The notes: generated by a model from the sequence alone, not told the origin. Shown: positions 7,811 to 17,401, counted from the first letter of the stretch. The stretch: 64,000 nt of DNA from Aliiruegeria lutimaris (GCF_900099935.1 NZ_FNEK01000020.1:24292-88291), one strand, 5' to 3'. A program made the numbers and translations.

Positions 7811-8644
7811 TCAAAGGCGGATCGGGCTGGCCTTGGCGATACGGTCGATGGAGGCGAGAATGCCCAGGAGTTCCGGCATCTGGCGCAAGGGGATCATGTT
7901 GGGTCCGTCAGATGGGGCCTCGTCAGGGGCGTCGTGGGTCTCGATAAAGACCGCGGCTATACCGAGCGCTGTGGCGGCGCGGGCCATGACGGGAGCAAAT
8001 TCGCGCTGGCCGCCGCTGGAGCCGCCGAGCCCTCCGGGCTGTTGCACGGCATGGGTTGCATCCATCACCACGGGATAGCCGGTGCCCATCATCTGCGGCA
8101 GGCTGCGCATGTCCGCGACAAGGGTGTTGTAACCAAAGCTGCTGCCGCGCTCGGTCAGCAAGATCCGGCGATTGCCGGTCGAAGCGACCTTGTCCGCCAC
8201 GTTCTGCATGTCCCAAGGGGCGAGGAACTGGCCCTTCTTGATGTTCACGACTGCGCCGGTTTCGCCGGCCGCGAGAAGCAGATCCGTCTGACGGCACAGG
8301 AAGGCCGGGATTTGCAGGATGTCCACCGCCTCTGCTGCGGGGGCGCATTGCTCCGGGCTGTGGATGTCGGTCAGAACCGGGCAGCCGACCCGGTCCCGGA
8401 TCTCTGCCAGCATCTCCAGGCCCGACTTCAGGCCGGGTCCGCGACGACCGGAGAGCGAGGTTCGGTTGGCTTTGTCATAGGAGGCCTTGAAGACGAAACC
8501 GAGTTCTGCCTCGGCGCAGGCGGCGGCCAGGGTGGAGGCGATCATCAGCGAGTGATCGAGCGATTCGAGTTGGCAGGGGCCGGCTATTACGGTGAGAGGG
8601 CGATCGTTGCCGATCACCAGATCACCGACGGTCACGTCGATCAT
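7811..8644 (-). CDS. kdsA: 3-deoxy-8-phosphooctulonate (KDO-8-P) synthase
   Basis: 277 aa, the normal family length. It condenses phosphoenolpyruvate with arabinose 5-phosphate to KDO-8-phosphate in the cytosol, the first step to CMP-Kdo for lipopolysaccharide and capsule linkers. Family hallmarks include VIAGPCQLES near the N-terminus, FKASYDKANRTS, VLTDIH, NIKKGQFLAPWDM and LTERGSSFGYN. GGAGG lies 5 nt before the ATG. The gene is 19 nt downstream of the capsule export gene kpsE and probably shares its transcript. Confidence 0.96.
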   Translation of the reverse strand: MIDVTVGDLVIGNDRPLTVIAGPCQLESLDHSLMIASTLAAACAEAELGFVFKASYDKANRTSLSGRRGPGLKSGLEMLAEIRDRVGCPVLTDIHSPEQCAPAAEAVDILQIPAFLCRQTDLLLAAGETGAVVNIKKGQFLAPWDMQNVADKVASTGNRRILLTERGSSFGYNTLVADMRSLPQMMGTGYPVVMDATHAVQQPGGLGGSSGGQREFAPVMARAATALGIAAVFIETHDAPDEAPSDGPNMIPLRQMPELLGILASIDRIAKASPIRL

Positions 8645-8663
8645 GGAAACCTCCGTCAGTCCG

Positions 8664-10247
8664 TCAGGACGAAATCTGTTCTCGCAGCACCGAAGCGGTC
8701 AGCGATATCATCAGATAGATACCCGCAAAGATGAGGAATGCCAGCAGCGTATTTTCGAAGGCACGCGGATAGGTAGGCTCGTCCGGTGCGACGGGCCGCA
8801 CGCCAATCGCCATGTAGCGCACCTGTCGGTTGGCCTCGATCCGGGCCAGTTCGAGCTGCTGCGCGGCTTGCTGCAGCAGGAGCTGCCGAGTTGCCAGTTC
8901 GGCCTCGGCGATGCGCAGCTGCCCGGTGATGCGCGCAAGCGAGGCCTCGCCGGTGCCGCTTTCGGTCATGGTGGACCGCAGGTGCGCGATCAACGCGTCC
9001 AGTCGCGCAATGTCCCCTTGCACACCGCTCATGCGCGCCGCGTTCGGTCGCGAGTTGGCCTTCAGCTGCTCAAGCTGCAGTTGCTTCTCGTAAAGCTGCA
9101 TCTCGAATTTCGTGATCTGCTGCATCAGTGCGCCGGTCTCGGTCGCCGGGTCGATCACGCCGAGTTCCTCCTGCAGCGAAAGCACTTTCTGTTGCGCGTC
9201 GCGCACATTCTGTTCCGCAGCCTCGTAGCTGTCCTGAGCGCCGGACATCTGGTCCTCGCGCAGGCGTTGGGACAGGTTGTCGACCTGTTGCTCGGCATAG
9301 CCGATCAGCGCCTCGGCGAAATCCTGGCTGACCGCCGGATCCGCCGCGACAACTTCCATTTTCAGAATGCCCTCGGTCGGGTCATAGCCGACCTTCACAT
9401 TGCGCTGGTAGAGGCGATAAGCGGCCTCGTTGGTGGCGTCCGGTTCAAGGCGTTGGATCGGGTCGATCCAATCCTGCGAAAAATGCGCCTTGAAGCCCAG
9501 TTCGTCATCCAGCCGCATCATCGCGTCGCGCGATTGCAGGTAGGATTGCACCGTCGTGCTGTCCTGAATCACCGTAAGGCTGGCGACCTGGGAGAGGCCT
9601 CCGAGGCCCGACGACGCGGCGGAATCGGCCTGTTGGATCACGAATTCGGTTTTTGTCGCGTACATCGGCGTTGCGCGAAACGCGAAATACCATCCCGCCA
9701 GAAGTGCCGGCAGAAGGACGAAAATGCTCAGGCGGACCAGGAGCAAAAGGCTCTTGCGCCGACGGCGAGAGGCAATGTCGCGCTGGATCCGGAAGATTTC
9801 CTCGGCCTGGTCGGCTGGGGGAACAACGGTGTGGCCGGGAAGGGCCGGCGGCGCGGAGCGCAGTACCGTTTGCGGCAGTTGGATCGGGCTTCCCGATGCG
9901 GGACCGTTCTGGTTAGAGACCAGTTCGAGCATGGGCGCGCGGCGGAACGGGTCGATCCCCCCGGCGCGCAGCAGGCGTACCGCGTCGAAATCCGAGGTCG
10001 GCGCCAGCCCGTGTTTCTGCGCCGTGCGGCGGGCCATGCGGAGCTGCCGGCCGGTCAGGCCTTCTTTTCGGATCGCGGCAATGTCTGTCTCGGAGGCGAC
10101 TTCCTGAGGCGTTTCAACCTCTCCCGATTGAGCGGGCCGGGAAGCCTGCTCGGCGGTGGCTTCCTGCGCGGCGGCAGCGACCGTTTCACCGGCCTCCGCA
10201 AGCGGAGCACCCCGTCTGAGGCGATATTTCTTAGCCTTTGTAGTCAT
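8664..10247 (-). CDS. kpsE: capsule polysaccharide export inner-membrane protein (KpsE/CtrB type)
   Basis: 527 aa. A cytosolic N-terminal region of about 165 residues contains LTGRQLRMARRTAQKHGL, common in rhodobacterial capsule export proteins. TM1 lies near 167-190, a periplasmic coiled-coil-rich domain runs about 190-495, and TM2 near 500-522 precedes a short tail. Two membrane segments around a coiled coil are typical of polysaccharide co-polymerase/membrane-fusion components of ABC-type capsule exporters. The ATG at 10247 lies inside the end of kpsT (17-nt overlap), so the two genes are translationally linked. Confidence 0.85.
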   Translation of the reverse strand: MTTKAKKYRLRRGAPLAEAGETVAAAAQEATAEQASRPAQSGEVETPQEVASETDIAAIRKEGLTGRQLRMARRTAQKHGLAPTSDFDAVRLLRAGGIDPFRRAPMLELVSNQNGPASGSPIQLPQTVLRSAPPALPGHTVVPPADQAEEIFRIQRDIASRRRRKSLLLLVRLSIFVLLPALLAGWYFAFRATPMYATKTEFVIQQADSAASSGLGGLSQVASLTVIQDSTTVQSYLQSRDAMMRLDDELGFKAHFSQDWIDPIQRLEPDATNEAAYRLYQRNVKVGYDPTEGILKMEVVAADPAVSQDFAEALIGYAEQQVDNLSQRLREDQMSGAQDSYEAAEQNVRDAQQKVLSLQEELGVIDPATETGALMQQITKFEMQLYEKQLQLEQLKANSRPNAARMSGVQGDIARLDALIAHLRSTMTESGTGEASLARITGQLRIAEAELATRQLLLQQAAQQLELARIEANRQVRYMAIGVRPVAPDEPTYPRAFENTLLAFLIFAGIYLMISLTASVLREQISS

Positions 10248-10884
10248 AAAGCTGTGCTGCCTCTTCCAGAGTGTCGAACATGTGAAGCTTGCCACCTCGC
10301 AGCACCGCGGCGCTACGGGCGAATTTTTCAAGGGTCCGGGGCTGATGCGACACGATCACGATCGTTGTCTTGGTCAGCCGCTCGCGCAGGATGGAGCCGG
10401 CCTTTCGGTTGAATTCCGCATCGGTGGAATTGGGCATCCCCTCGTCGATCAGGTAGATGTCGAAATCCAGCGCCAGCAGGAGCGCGAAACAGAAACGCGA
10501 GCGCATACCAGTGGAGTACGTGCCCACGGGCATGTCGAAATACTCTTCCAGACTGCACATCCAGCGCACGAAGGCTTCCACGTAATCCGGGTCCAGCCCG
10601 TAGAGCTGCGCGATGTAGCGGGCATTCTCCGTGCCGCTATGCCGGTTGACCACGCCCCCCATGAAACCGAGCGGGAAAGAGACGCGGCTGGTGCGCCGGA
10701 TTTCGCCCTCGTCGGGCTTCTCCAGCCCGGCCATCATGTTGATGATGGTCGTCTTGCCGGTGCCGTTGGGCGCGAGGATTCCAAGTGAGCGGCCAATTTC
10801 CACCCGCAGGTTGGCGCGATCAAGAATCACCTTGCGCTGCGTGCCCGTCCAGAAGGACTTACTCACGTTGTCAAACTCGATCAT
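10231..10884 (-). CDS. kpsT: capsule polysaccharide ABC transporter ATP-binding protein
   Basis: 217 aa ABC ATPase of the KpsT/CtrD group. Walker A is GILAPNGTGKTT (35-46), the signature region is YSTGMRSR and Walker B is FDIYLIDEGMPN, with a switch His in VSHQPRTL. It powers export of a lipid-linked polysaccharide across the inner membrane. It overlaps kpsE by 17 nt. The permease partner (KpsM) that normally lies beside it is absent from this window; the next gene upstream belongs to a different system. Confidence 0.88.
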   Translation of the reverse strand: MIEFDNVSKSFWTGTQRKVILDRANLRVEIGRSLGILAPNGTGKTTIINMMAGLEKPDEGEIRRTSRVSFPLGFMGGVVNRHSGTENARYIAQLYGLDPDYVEAFVRWMCSLEEYFDMPVGTYSTGMRSRFCFALLLALDFDIYLIDEGMPNSTDAEFNRKAGSILRERLTKTTIVIVSHQPRTLEKFARSAAVLRGGKLHMFDTLEEAAQLYDYKG

Positions 10885-11062
10885 TTACCGGTTCCGGCCT
10901 GCCTGGCCGTCACTTTCGACCCGACGGCATTTCATTGCGGTTAACTATGGCCCTGATTTTTGGCGCCATTATGTCTGGCTAATCGGGAATACTGCAAGAA
11001 TTTAGGCAAAATACGAGCAATGCGACCCAATGGCCGCATTGCGAGCGGTCGCTCCAGCGGCC

Positions 11063-12103
11063 TCAGGCGATGGCGCCCCAACTCAGTCCGGCCAGCAAGG
11101 CGCCGAGCATCGCAAAGCCCAGATAACCCGCGAAGACCCGTGGCTTGACCAGGGCCCAGACGGCCACAGCCGCCGGGACACAGCTGATGCCACCGGCCAG
11201 CGCGAAGGACATCGCGGCCCCGTCGGCCATGCCCTGTTGCAGCAGGGCGTCGATCAGCGGCACCGCGGCGTAGCCGTTCAGATAGGCCGGTGCGCCGACA
11301 ATGGCGCCAAGCAGGATAGGGCGGATCCCCTCGCCGCCGAGCAGCTGCGCGATGGCTTCTGCCGGAATGTATTCCAGCATTAGCGCCTCTAGCAGGTAGG
11401 CCAGCAGCAACCATTTGAACAGGAACGGGCCGTTTTCGCGGATCGAGGTCCAAAAAGCGGCACGCCGCTCGGGGTCCGGCCAGAACTTCCAGACTGGTTT
11501 GCCAGAGAAGGGTTTGCCGCATCCACAGCTGCTGCCACAGCCGGTTTGAGGCTTCGTGCGCAGCGGATCGGCAAAGACAGGTGTGTTGGCAAACAGGCGC
11601 ACGCCGAAGCCACCGAGCAGGCCGAGACCGATCGCCGCGACCGTCTTGGCGAGCGCGAATTCCCAGCCCAGCGTGCCGGAGGTGATCAGGAACATGGCCG
11701 GGTCCATCAACGGAGAGGAGAGCCAGAAGGCCATGACCGCCGAGAGCGGCGCGCCGAGTGCCAGCATGGCGGCGATGAAGGGGATGACCTCGCAGGAGCA
11801 GAAGGGCGACAGGCCCCCCGCCGCAGCGGCGAGGAAGATCATCCGTACCTCGCGCCCCTCGAAGGCCCGCGCCAGAAGGTTTTCGGCTCCGGTTGCCTTC
11901 AGCAGCGCCACGGCTAGTACGGCAAAGAAGATGAACGGCGCGGTATGGCCGAGCGCGCCGAGGGCGAATTCGATCGTCGGAAAAGTCTGTGGCGTGTCGA
12001 ACAGCGCGACGGCGAGCGGAAGCGCGAGAATGAACAGCCATACCTTGTCGGTCCGCCGCCAGAGGTCGGGCAGGCGGGGTGGAGTCTGGGTCGTGTCACT
12101 CAT
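11063..12103 (-). CDS. permease of the ArsP/YraQ (DUF318) type
   Basis: 346 aa with about eight hydrophobic segments in two halves. The diagnostic stretch LSPFCSCEVIPFIAAML lies near residue 100, and the second half contains PAYLNGYAAVPLI. A cytosolic loop carries a Cys-rich GCGSSCGCGKP patch that may bind metal. Relatives export organoarsenicals or divalent metals. It overlaps by 8 nt the upstream ArsR-type regulator, so efflux controlled by a metal or metalloid is likely. The actual substrate is not evident. Confidence 0.8.
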   Translation of the reverse strand: MSDTTQTPPRLPDLWRRTDKVWLFILALPLAVALFDTPQTFPTIEFALGALGHTAPFIFFAVLAVALLKATGAENLLARAFEGREVRMIFLAAAAGGLSPFCSCEVIPFIAAMLALGAPLSAVMAFWLSSPLMDPAMFLITSGTLGWEFALAKTVAAIGLGLLGGFGVRLFANTPVFADPLRTKPQTGCGSSCGCGKPFSGKPVWKFWPDPERRAAFWTSIRENGPFLFKWLLLAYLLEALMLEYIPAEAIAQLLGGEGIRPILLGAIVGAPAYLNGYAAVPLIDALLQQGMADGAAMSFALAGGISCVPAAVAVWALVKPRVFAGYLGFAMLGALLAGLSWGAIA

Positions 12104-12440
12104 GGTTGTGGCCTACGGCAGGCGCGTCACAATCGGCGCAGCATTCGGAAAGGAGGAATTCGGAGAGCGTCCGGATCTCGTCATAGGCAACGGCGGCACA
12201 GATCACGCTGCGCCCCTTCTTGCTCTGGTGGACAAGCCCGGCCTGGTTCAGGATCTTGACATGGTGGGTTAACGTGGAGCCCGTAACACCGCTGCGTTCA
12301 CCGAGCTTGCCGATGGGCAGCCCGTCCGGCCCTGCGCGCACGAGAGTCCGAAGCACCAGGAGGCGCTGTTCGGAGCCAAGCGCAGCAAAGGTGGAGGCGG
12401 CAAGTTCAAGGGGAACGGGACTGGGGGTATGGTTGGTCAT
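12096..12440 (-). CDS. ArsR-family transcriptional regulator
   Basis: 114 aa winged helix-turn-helix repressor (FAALGSEQRLLVLRTLV, VTGSTLTHHVKILNQAGLV, wing KKGRSVICA). The C-terminus carries ECCADCDAPAVGHNHE, a Cys/His cluster that could be the metal sensor site. It is the first gene of a two-gene operon with the permease. A perfect 16-bp palindrome lies 15 nt upstream of its start, consistent with autorepression relieved by metal. Confidence 0.88.
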   Translation of the reverse strand: MTNHTPSPVPLELAASTFAALGSEQRLLVLRTLVRAGPDGLPIGKLGERSGVTGSTLTHHVKILNQAGLVHQSKKGRSVICAAVAYDEIRTLSEFLLSECCADCDAPAVGHNHE

Positions 12441-12454
12441 GGAAAAATAATTCT

Positions 12455-12470
12455 ATATTTCTAGAAATAT
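12455..12470. promoter_or_regulatory. palindromic operator for the ArsR regulator
   Basis: ATATTTCTAGAAATAT is a perfect 16-bp inverted repeat in an AT-rich stretch between the divergent arsR and UDG-family genes. Position and symmetry fit an ArsR dimer operator. Binding itself is inferred. Confidence 0.55.
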
Positions 12471-12524
12471 CGCAATATAAAAAACCCACTGTTATCAGTG
12501 GTCCGTTGCGGAGTGTATGGCGCA

Positions 12525-13118
12525 ATGCCTGTTCAAGAGCTGGTCCCAAGGATCCAATCCTGCCGCCTTTGCGCGCAAAGATTCGCACGGACCGAGACGG
12601 CGCATGAGCCCCGGCCGGTCGTCTGGTTTCGGCCCGGCTCGAGGATCCTGATCGCGGGACAGGCACCCGGGGCGCGGGTGCACGAAGCGGGCATTCCCTT
12701 TCACGACCCGTCCGGCGACCGGCTGCGGGAGTGGCTCGGCCTCGGGCGCGACGCGTTCTACGACCGCGACCGGGTTGCGATCATCCCCATGGCCTTCTGT
12801 TTTCCCGGCTACGCCAAGGGAGCGGACCTGCCGCCACCAGCGATTTGTGCGAAGACCTGGCGCGCCGCGGCGCTGGCCCATGCGGGGCCGTTCGCGCTGA
12901 CCATCCTCGTCGGCGGCTACGCGCAGAAATTCCACCTGAAAGCGGCCGCTTCGGGCGGTGTCACGCGCACCGTGGCCGCTTGGCGCGACTTTGCGCCCGA
13001 AACCTTCCCCTTGCCCCATCCGTCCTGGCGCAATACGGCGTGGCTGAAGAAAAACCCCTGGTTCGAGGCGGAGCTCCTGCCAGTGCTGCGCGAACGGGTA
13101 CGAGAGGTAATGGCATGA
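12525..13118 (+). CDS. uracil-DNA glycosylase family protein
   Basis: 197 aa, COG1573-type. The active-site loop is LIAGQAPGARVHEAGIPF, and the C-terminal motif LPHPSWRN corresponds to the HPSxxN loop that binds DNA. An N-terminal CRLC pair is present, but the further cysteines of Fe-S family 4 enzymes were not identified. It probably removes uracil or another damaged base from DNA. The ATG at 12525 is chosen because homologous sequence starts there; a GTG at 12498 is possible. The stop overlaps the start of the SseB gene (ATGA). Confidence 0.8.
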   Translation: MPVQELVPRIQSCRLCAQRFARTETAHEPRPVVWFRPGSRILIAGQAPGARVHEAGIPFHDPSGDRLREWLGLGRDAFYDRDRVAIIPMAFCFPGYAKGADLPPPAICAKTWRAAALAHAGPFALTILVGGYAQKFHLKAAASGGVTRTVAAWRDFAPETFPLPHPSWRNTAWLKKNPWFEAELLPVLRERVREVMA

Positions 13119-13909
13119 GCGACGAGACAACACCCCTGGACGCGGCCCATGCGGCGATGATGGCCGCGCCGGAAGATGGCGCTGCGCGGCTGCGGTTCTA
13201 CGAGCGGCTGGCCGATTCCGAGCTGTTCCTGCTGCTGGAGAAGGAAGCGGAAGATGACAGCATCGCCCCGCAACTCTTCCCGCTGGAAGGCGGCCAGGTG
13301 GTTCTCGTCTTCGACCGGGAATCGCGGTTGGGGGATTTCCTCGGAGCCCCCGCGCATTTCGCAGCGCTCTCCGGGCGTCAGGCGGTGAAGTTGCTGGCGG
13401 GGCAGGGGATCGGGCTTGGCGTCAATCTCGGGGTCGAAGGATCGGAGATCGTCCTGCCCGCCGATGCCGTGGACTGGCTCGCCCAGACGCTGGAGCATGC
13501 ACCTCAGCAGGCCGAGGAACGCCCTGACGAATTGCTGCCACCGGGCAATGTGCCCGAGGCGCTTCTCGCCGGGCTGGACACCAAGCTCGCCACGGCGGCG
13601 GGGCTTGCCAAGCTCGTCTACCTTGCGGGCGTGCGCTACGAAAGCGGTCGGCAAACGCATATGCTGGCTTTTGTCGATGCGGTTCCCGGCGCGGAAAACG
13701 CTCTGGCCACGGCAGCCAGCGAAGCGCTGACCTTCTCCGGGCTGGAAGCGGGCGAGATGGACGTGGCCTTTTTCGCCGCCAATGACCCGATCGCAGCGCG
13801 GCTGGCACGCGTCGGCCTGCGTTTCGAACTGCCGGAGCCGCCAAAATCGGAGATGACCGAAATCACGCCTCCCGGCATGGACCCCGACGAACCGCCGATA
13901 CTCAGGTAG
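13115..13909 (+). CDS. SseB family protein
   Basis: 264 aa starting in an ATGA overlap with the upstream gene. The N-terminal half resembles the SseB domain (FYERLADSELFLLLEKE, QVVLVFDRESRLGDFLG, LAGQGIGLGVNLG), and the C-terminal half resembles the SseB C-terminal domain (YESGRQTHMLAFVDA). It lacks a signal peptide or membrane segments and is probably cytosolic. The family's biochemical role is unclear. It is co-transcribed with the UDG-family gene. Confidence 0.8.
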   Translation: MSDETTPLDAAHAAMMAAPEDGAARLRFYERLADSELFLLLEKEAEDDSIAPQLFPLEGGQVVLVFDRESRLGDFLGAPAHFAALSGRQAVKLLAGQGIGLGVNLGVEGSEIVLPADAVDWLAQTLEHAPQQAEERPDELLPPGNVPEALLAGLDTKLATAAGLAKLVYLAGVRYESGRQTHMLAFVDAVPGAENALATAASEALTFSGLEAGEMDVAFFAANDPIAARLARVGLRFELPEPPKSEMTEITPPGMDPDEPPILR

Positions 13910-14251
13910 CACTACGCCCCGGACCCGCCACAGGCGGGCCACCCGCTCAGCCGTCCCCGACGTGCGCGGACCGCATGCATGGGAGAACCAAGAGGGCGCC
14001 CCTCCGGCAAGGCAATCTTAGCCGCAAAGTAAAGTGTTTTGGCTTTTTGACCGAAACCGGGGGCTACCCTCCCGTTGTCGCGGCATCGAAGATGCGCTCC
14101 TCCCGTCGGGCGTGGCGCGCGCTGCGCGCGCTTGGGAAATCCCGCAAGGAAGTCGCCACATGACGCCGGAATCCGCCAGCCCCGCTTGACATCCCGGCCC
14201 ACAGGCGGTGTATCGGCGCGAACCGTCGAATTCCGCCGAAAGGGCCCCGAT
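13910..14251. other. aspS leader region
   Basis: This 342-nt spacer between the SseB-family gene and aspS carries no supported protein gene. It is GC-rich with short inverted repeats near 14090-14135 (GCGCGCTGCGCGC). A candidate promoter is noted separately. No T-box or other recognisable leader RNA was identified. Confidence 0.5.
14186..14214 (+). promoter_or_regulatory. candidate sigma-70 promoter of aspS
   Basis: TTGACA (14186-14191) is followed after 17 nt by TGTATC (14209-14214), about 38 nt before the aspS start. The -35 match is perfect and the -10 is weak, as is common in alphaproteobacteria. Confidence 0.4.
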
Positions 14252-16033
14252 ATGCACGCCTATCGCAGCATGACCTGCGCCGAGCTAACCCGCGACAACG
14301 TGGGTGACACCGTTCGTCTCTCCGGCTGGGTCCACAGGATCCGCGACCATGGCGGAATCCTCTTCATCGACCTGCGTGACCATTACGGCATCACCCAGGT
14401 TCTGTGCGATCCCGACAGCCCGGTTTTCGCCGAGGTCGAAAAGCTGCGCTCGGAGTTCTGTATCCGCATCGACGGCAACGTGATGGCGCGTGCCGACGAA
14501 CTGGTCAATCCGAAGCTGCCCACCGGCGAGGTCGAGGTCTTCATCCGCGACATGGAGATCCTGGGCGCGTCCGAAGAGCTGCCGCTAATGGTCTTCGGCG
14601 ATCAGGAATACCCGGAAGAAACCCGTCTGCGCTATCGCTACCTCGACCTGCGCCGCGAGCAGATGCAGACCAGCATGAAACTGCGCTCCGATGTCGTGGC
14701 CTCCATGCGCAAGCGCATGTGGGCGCAGGATTTCCGCGAGTACCAGACGCCGATCATCACCGCCTCCTCGCCCGAGGGCGCACGCGACTTCCTCGTGCCC
14801 TCCCGCCTGCATCCGGGCCGCTTCTACGCGCTGCCCCAAGCGCCGCAGCAGTTCAAGCAGCTGATGATGGTGGCCGGCTTCGACAAGTATTTCCAGATCG
14901 CGCCCTGCTTCCGCGACGAGGACCCGCGCGCTGACCGCTCGCCGACCGATTTCTACCAGCTGGACATGGAGATGTCCTTTGTCGAGCAGCAGGACGTGTT
15001 CGACGCGGTGGCCCCGGTTCTGGCTGGCGTCTTCGAGGAGTTCGGCGGTGACCGCAAGGTCGACGCCGCGGCGGACTGGCCGCAGATCTCCTATCGCGAT
15101 TCCGCGCTCTGGTACGGCACCGACAAGCCGGACATGCGCAACCCGATCAAGATGCAGGACGTCTCCGAGCATTTCCGCGGTTCGGGTTTCGCCATCTTCG
15201 CCAAGCTGCTGGAGCAGGAAGGCACACAGATTCGCGCCATTCCGGCCCCCACGGGCGGTTCGCGCAAATTCTGCGACCGGATGAACAAGTTCGCCCAGCA
15301 GGAAGGCCTGCCGGGGATGGGTTATATTTTCTGGCGTGAAGGCGCGGACGGCATGGAAGCGGCTGGCCCCCTGGCCAAGAATATCGGCCCGGAACGCACC
15401 GAAGCCATCCGCCAGCAGCTCGGCCTCTGCGTCGGCGACGCAGCATTCTTCCTTGGCGGCAAGCCGTCCGTTTTCGAGAAAGTCGCAGGCAAGGCGCGCG
15501 ATGTCATCGGCAACGAGCTCGGTCTGACCGAGAAAGACCGCTTCGCCTTTGCCTGGATCGTCGATTTCCCGATCTACGAGAAAGACGACGAGACCGGCGA
15601 GATCGATTTCGAACATAACCCCTTCTCCATGCCGCAAGGCGGGCTGGAAGCGCTCGAAGGCGACCCGCTGGAAGTGCTGGGCTATCAGTACGACCTGGCC
15701 TGCAACGGCTACGAGATCCTGTCGGGCGCAATCCGGAACCACAAGCCGGAGATCATGTTCAAGGCCTTTGAAATCGCGGGCTACCCCAAGGAAGAGGTGA
15801 TCAAGCGCTTCGGCGGCATGGTCAACGCCTTCCGCTTCGGCGCCCCGCCGCACGGCGGCTGCGCGGCCGGGATCGACCGGATCGTCATGTTGCTGGCAGA
15901 TCAGGAAAACATCCGCGAGGTCATGCTTTTCCCGATGAACCAGCGGGCCGAGGACCTGATGATGGGTGCACCTTCCGAGCCCAGCAACGAACAGCTGCGC
16001 GAACTTTCGCTGCGGATCATCCCGCAGGAATAA
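14252..16033 (+). CDS. aspS: aspartate--tRNA ligase
   Basis: 593 aa, the length of bacterial-type AspRS. The N-terminal OB fold binds the anticodon ([20 protein letters not shown]). The class II core includes motif 2 ([25 protein letters not shown]) and motif 3 ([23 protein letters not shown]), with a bacterial GAD insertion domain between them. It charges tRNA-Asp in the cytosol. The ATG at 14252 begins the conserved [12 protein letters not shown] sequence, and no upstream start is needed. A strong hairpin follows the stop. Confidence 0.98.
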   Translation: MHAYRSMTCAELTRDNVGDTVRLSGWVHRIRDHGGILFIDLRDHYGITQVLCDPDSPVFAEVEKLRSEFCIRIDGNVMARADELVNPKLPTGEVEVFIRDMEILGASEELPLMVFGDQEYPEETRLRYRYLDLRREQMQTSMKLRSDVVASMRKRMWAQDFREYQTPIITASSPEGARDFLVPSRLHPGRFYALPQAPQQFKQLMMVAGFDKYFQIAPCFRDEDPRADRSPTDFYQLDMEMSFVEQQDVFDAVAPVLAGVFEEFGGDRKVDAAADWPQISYRDSALWYGTDKPDMRNPIKMQDVSEHFRGSGFAIFAKLLEQEGTQIRAIPAPTGGSRKFCDRMNKFAQQEGLPGMGYIFWREGADGMEAAGPLAKNIGPERTEAIRQQLGLCVGDAAFFLGGKPSVFEKVAGKARDVIGNELGLTEKDRFAFAWIVDFPIYEKDDETGEIDFEHNPFSMPQGGLEALEGDPLEVLGYQYDLACNGYEILSGAIRNHKPEIMFKAFEIAGYPKEEVIKRFGGMVNAFRFGAPPHGGCAAGIDRIVMLLADQENIREVMLFPMNQRAEDLMMGAPSEPSNEQLRELSLRIIPQE

Positions 16034-16044
16034 CGCCTGACGTC

Positions 16045-16076
16045 AGGCACGGTGGGATGCCTGTCCCGCCGTGCCT
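16045..16076 (+). terminator. hairpin after aspS
   Basis: AGGCACGG-T-GGGA and TCCC-G-CCGTGCCT form a 12-bp stem with one mismatch and a 6-nt loop, 11 nt after the aspS stop. The following sequence is not U-rich, so termination may need Rho or may be weak. Confidence 0.55.
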
Positions 16077-16114
16077 CACCACGTTCAAGACAACCGTTTG
16101 CCGAAAGTTCCTGT

Positions 16115-16834
16115 TCAGCTCGGGCCGGTTCCGGTCAGCCGTGTATCCACGAGATCGCTGATCTCTCCGAGCGCATTGCGCGGCGGAAGGCGGTTATGGA
16201 CCGCCGATTGCAGCGCGACGGCCGCTGAGGCAAGGTCGGAATCGCCGGCGCTCTGGGCGACCGAAGACAGGAACTGCGCCACATATTCTATCTGATCGCT
16301 GTCCATCGGATGCGCGATCACCGAGGCGATATGGGAGAGGTCGTCGCGCAAGGCGATCGGGTCCGGATCGATCCGGTCCGCGCTCACCATGCGGGGGCCG
16401 CGCGGGTGCTCGTCCGGCGGCAGGTGGGCGAGAACGGCCTGCTGGAAGCTGGCCAGGCTGGTGATGGGCTTTTCCAGAAAACCATCGGCCCCGGCGGCAA
16501 GCGCGTCTGTTTCCGCGGCGCTTTCGCCGCTGGTCCCCAGAATGACGGGAACGCGCTGATCGGACTCGGCCAATTCCCGGATCAGGTCCGCACCGGAACC
16601 ATCCGGCAGGCCCATATCCACGATCACTGCGCTCGGCCGGTAGACAGCGAGGTGACGATGCGCGGAGGCAATACAGTCTGCCCGGCGAATGCGTGCCCCG
16701 CTGCGCAGGCAGAGCAGGCGAATGGCTTCGCAGGCAAAACGACTATCCTCGACCACGAGCACGGTCAGACCGAGCAGCGGGCGCTCCGGAGTCGGTCTGC
16801 GCGCATTCAGCCGGGAGGTGAGTTCATCCGTCAT
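16115..16834 (-). CDS. response regulator receiver protein with Hpt-like tail
   Basis: 239 aa. A receiver domain covers about 20-145: acidic pair in VVEDS, phospho-acceptor Asp in AVIVDMGLPDGSG, and the conserved Lys in FLEKPI. The C-terminal 95 residues are helical with LRDDLSHIASVI near 180, similar to histidine phosphotransfer or output helices, but no DNA-binding domain is seen. A phosphorelay or protein-interaction output is likely. No partner kinase lies in the neighbourhood. Confidence 0.78.
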   Translation of the reverse strand: MTDELTSRLNARRPTPERPLLGLTVLVVEDSRFACEAIRLLCLRSGARIRRADCIASAHRHLAVYRPSAVIVDMGLPDGSGADLIRELAESDQRVPVILGTSGESAAETDALAAGADGFLEKPITSLASFQQAVLAHLPPDEHPRGPRMVSADRIDPDPIALRDDLSHIASVIAHPMDSDQIEYVAQFLSSVAQSAGDSDLASAAVALQSAVHNRLPPRNALGEISDLVDTRLTGTGPS

Positions 16835-16991
16835 TGTCCTTCCCTTTCCTCGATTGCTCCCAATTGAGGGTGATTCTGCCTAACAGCGGGTAAACGGACG
16901 CTGCGCCGCAGGCGACAAGCCTTGCGAAACCTGCCCAAGCGGCGCGATAAGGCGCGCGAAACGCTTTTCACCCCCTCTAAGGAGTCGCAAA

Positions 16992-17399
16992 ATGATCGGA
17001 CGCCTCAATCACGTCGCCATCGCCGTGCCGGACCTCGAAGCCGCCGCCGAGCAGTATCGCAATACGCTGGGTGCCAAGGTCGGCGAGCCGCAGGACGAGC
17101 CGGATCACGGTGTGACCGTCGTCTTCATCGAGCTGCCCAATACCAAGGTCGAGCTGCTCTACCCGCTGGGCGAGAAATCTCCGATCCAGGGTTTCCTGGA
17201 CAAGAATCCCGCCGGCGGCATCCACCACATGTGCTACGAAGTGACCGACATCATCGCCGCCCGCGATGCGCTGATGGCAAAGGGCGCCCGCGTGCTCGGC
17301 AATGGTGAGCCCAAGATCGGCGCGCACAAGAACCCGGTGCTCTTCCTGCACCCGAAGGACTTCAACGGCTGCCTGATCGAACTCGAACAGGTCGGCTGA
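16992..17399 (+). CDS. mce: methylmalonyl-CoA epimerase
   Basis: 135 aa, the family length. It interconverts (R)- and (S)-methylmalonyl-CoA in propionyl-CoA degradation. Two vicinal-oxygen-chelate repeats are visible: the first begins LNHVAIAVPDLEAA with a metal His, and the second contains IHHMCYEV with the second His and ends with the Glu of LIELEQ. The start is preceded by an AAGGAG-type site. A large inverted repeat begins 3 nt after its stop. Confidence 0.95.
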   Translation: MIGRLNHVAIAVPDLEAAAEQYRNTLGAKVGEPQDEPDHGVTVVFIELPNTKVELLYPLGEKSPIQGFLDKNPAGGIHHMCYEVTDIIAARDALMAKGARVLGNGEPKIGAHKNPVLFLHPKDFNGCLIELEQVG

Positions 17400-17401
17400 A
17401 A

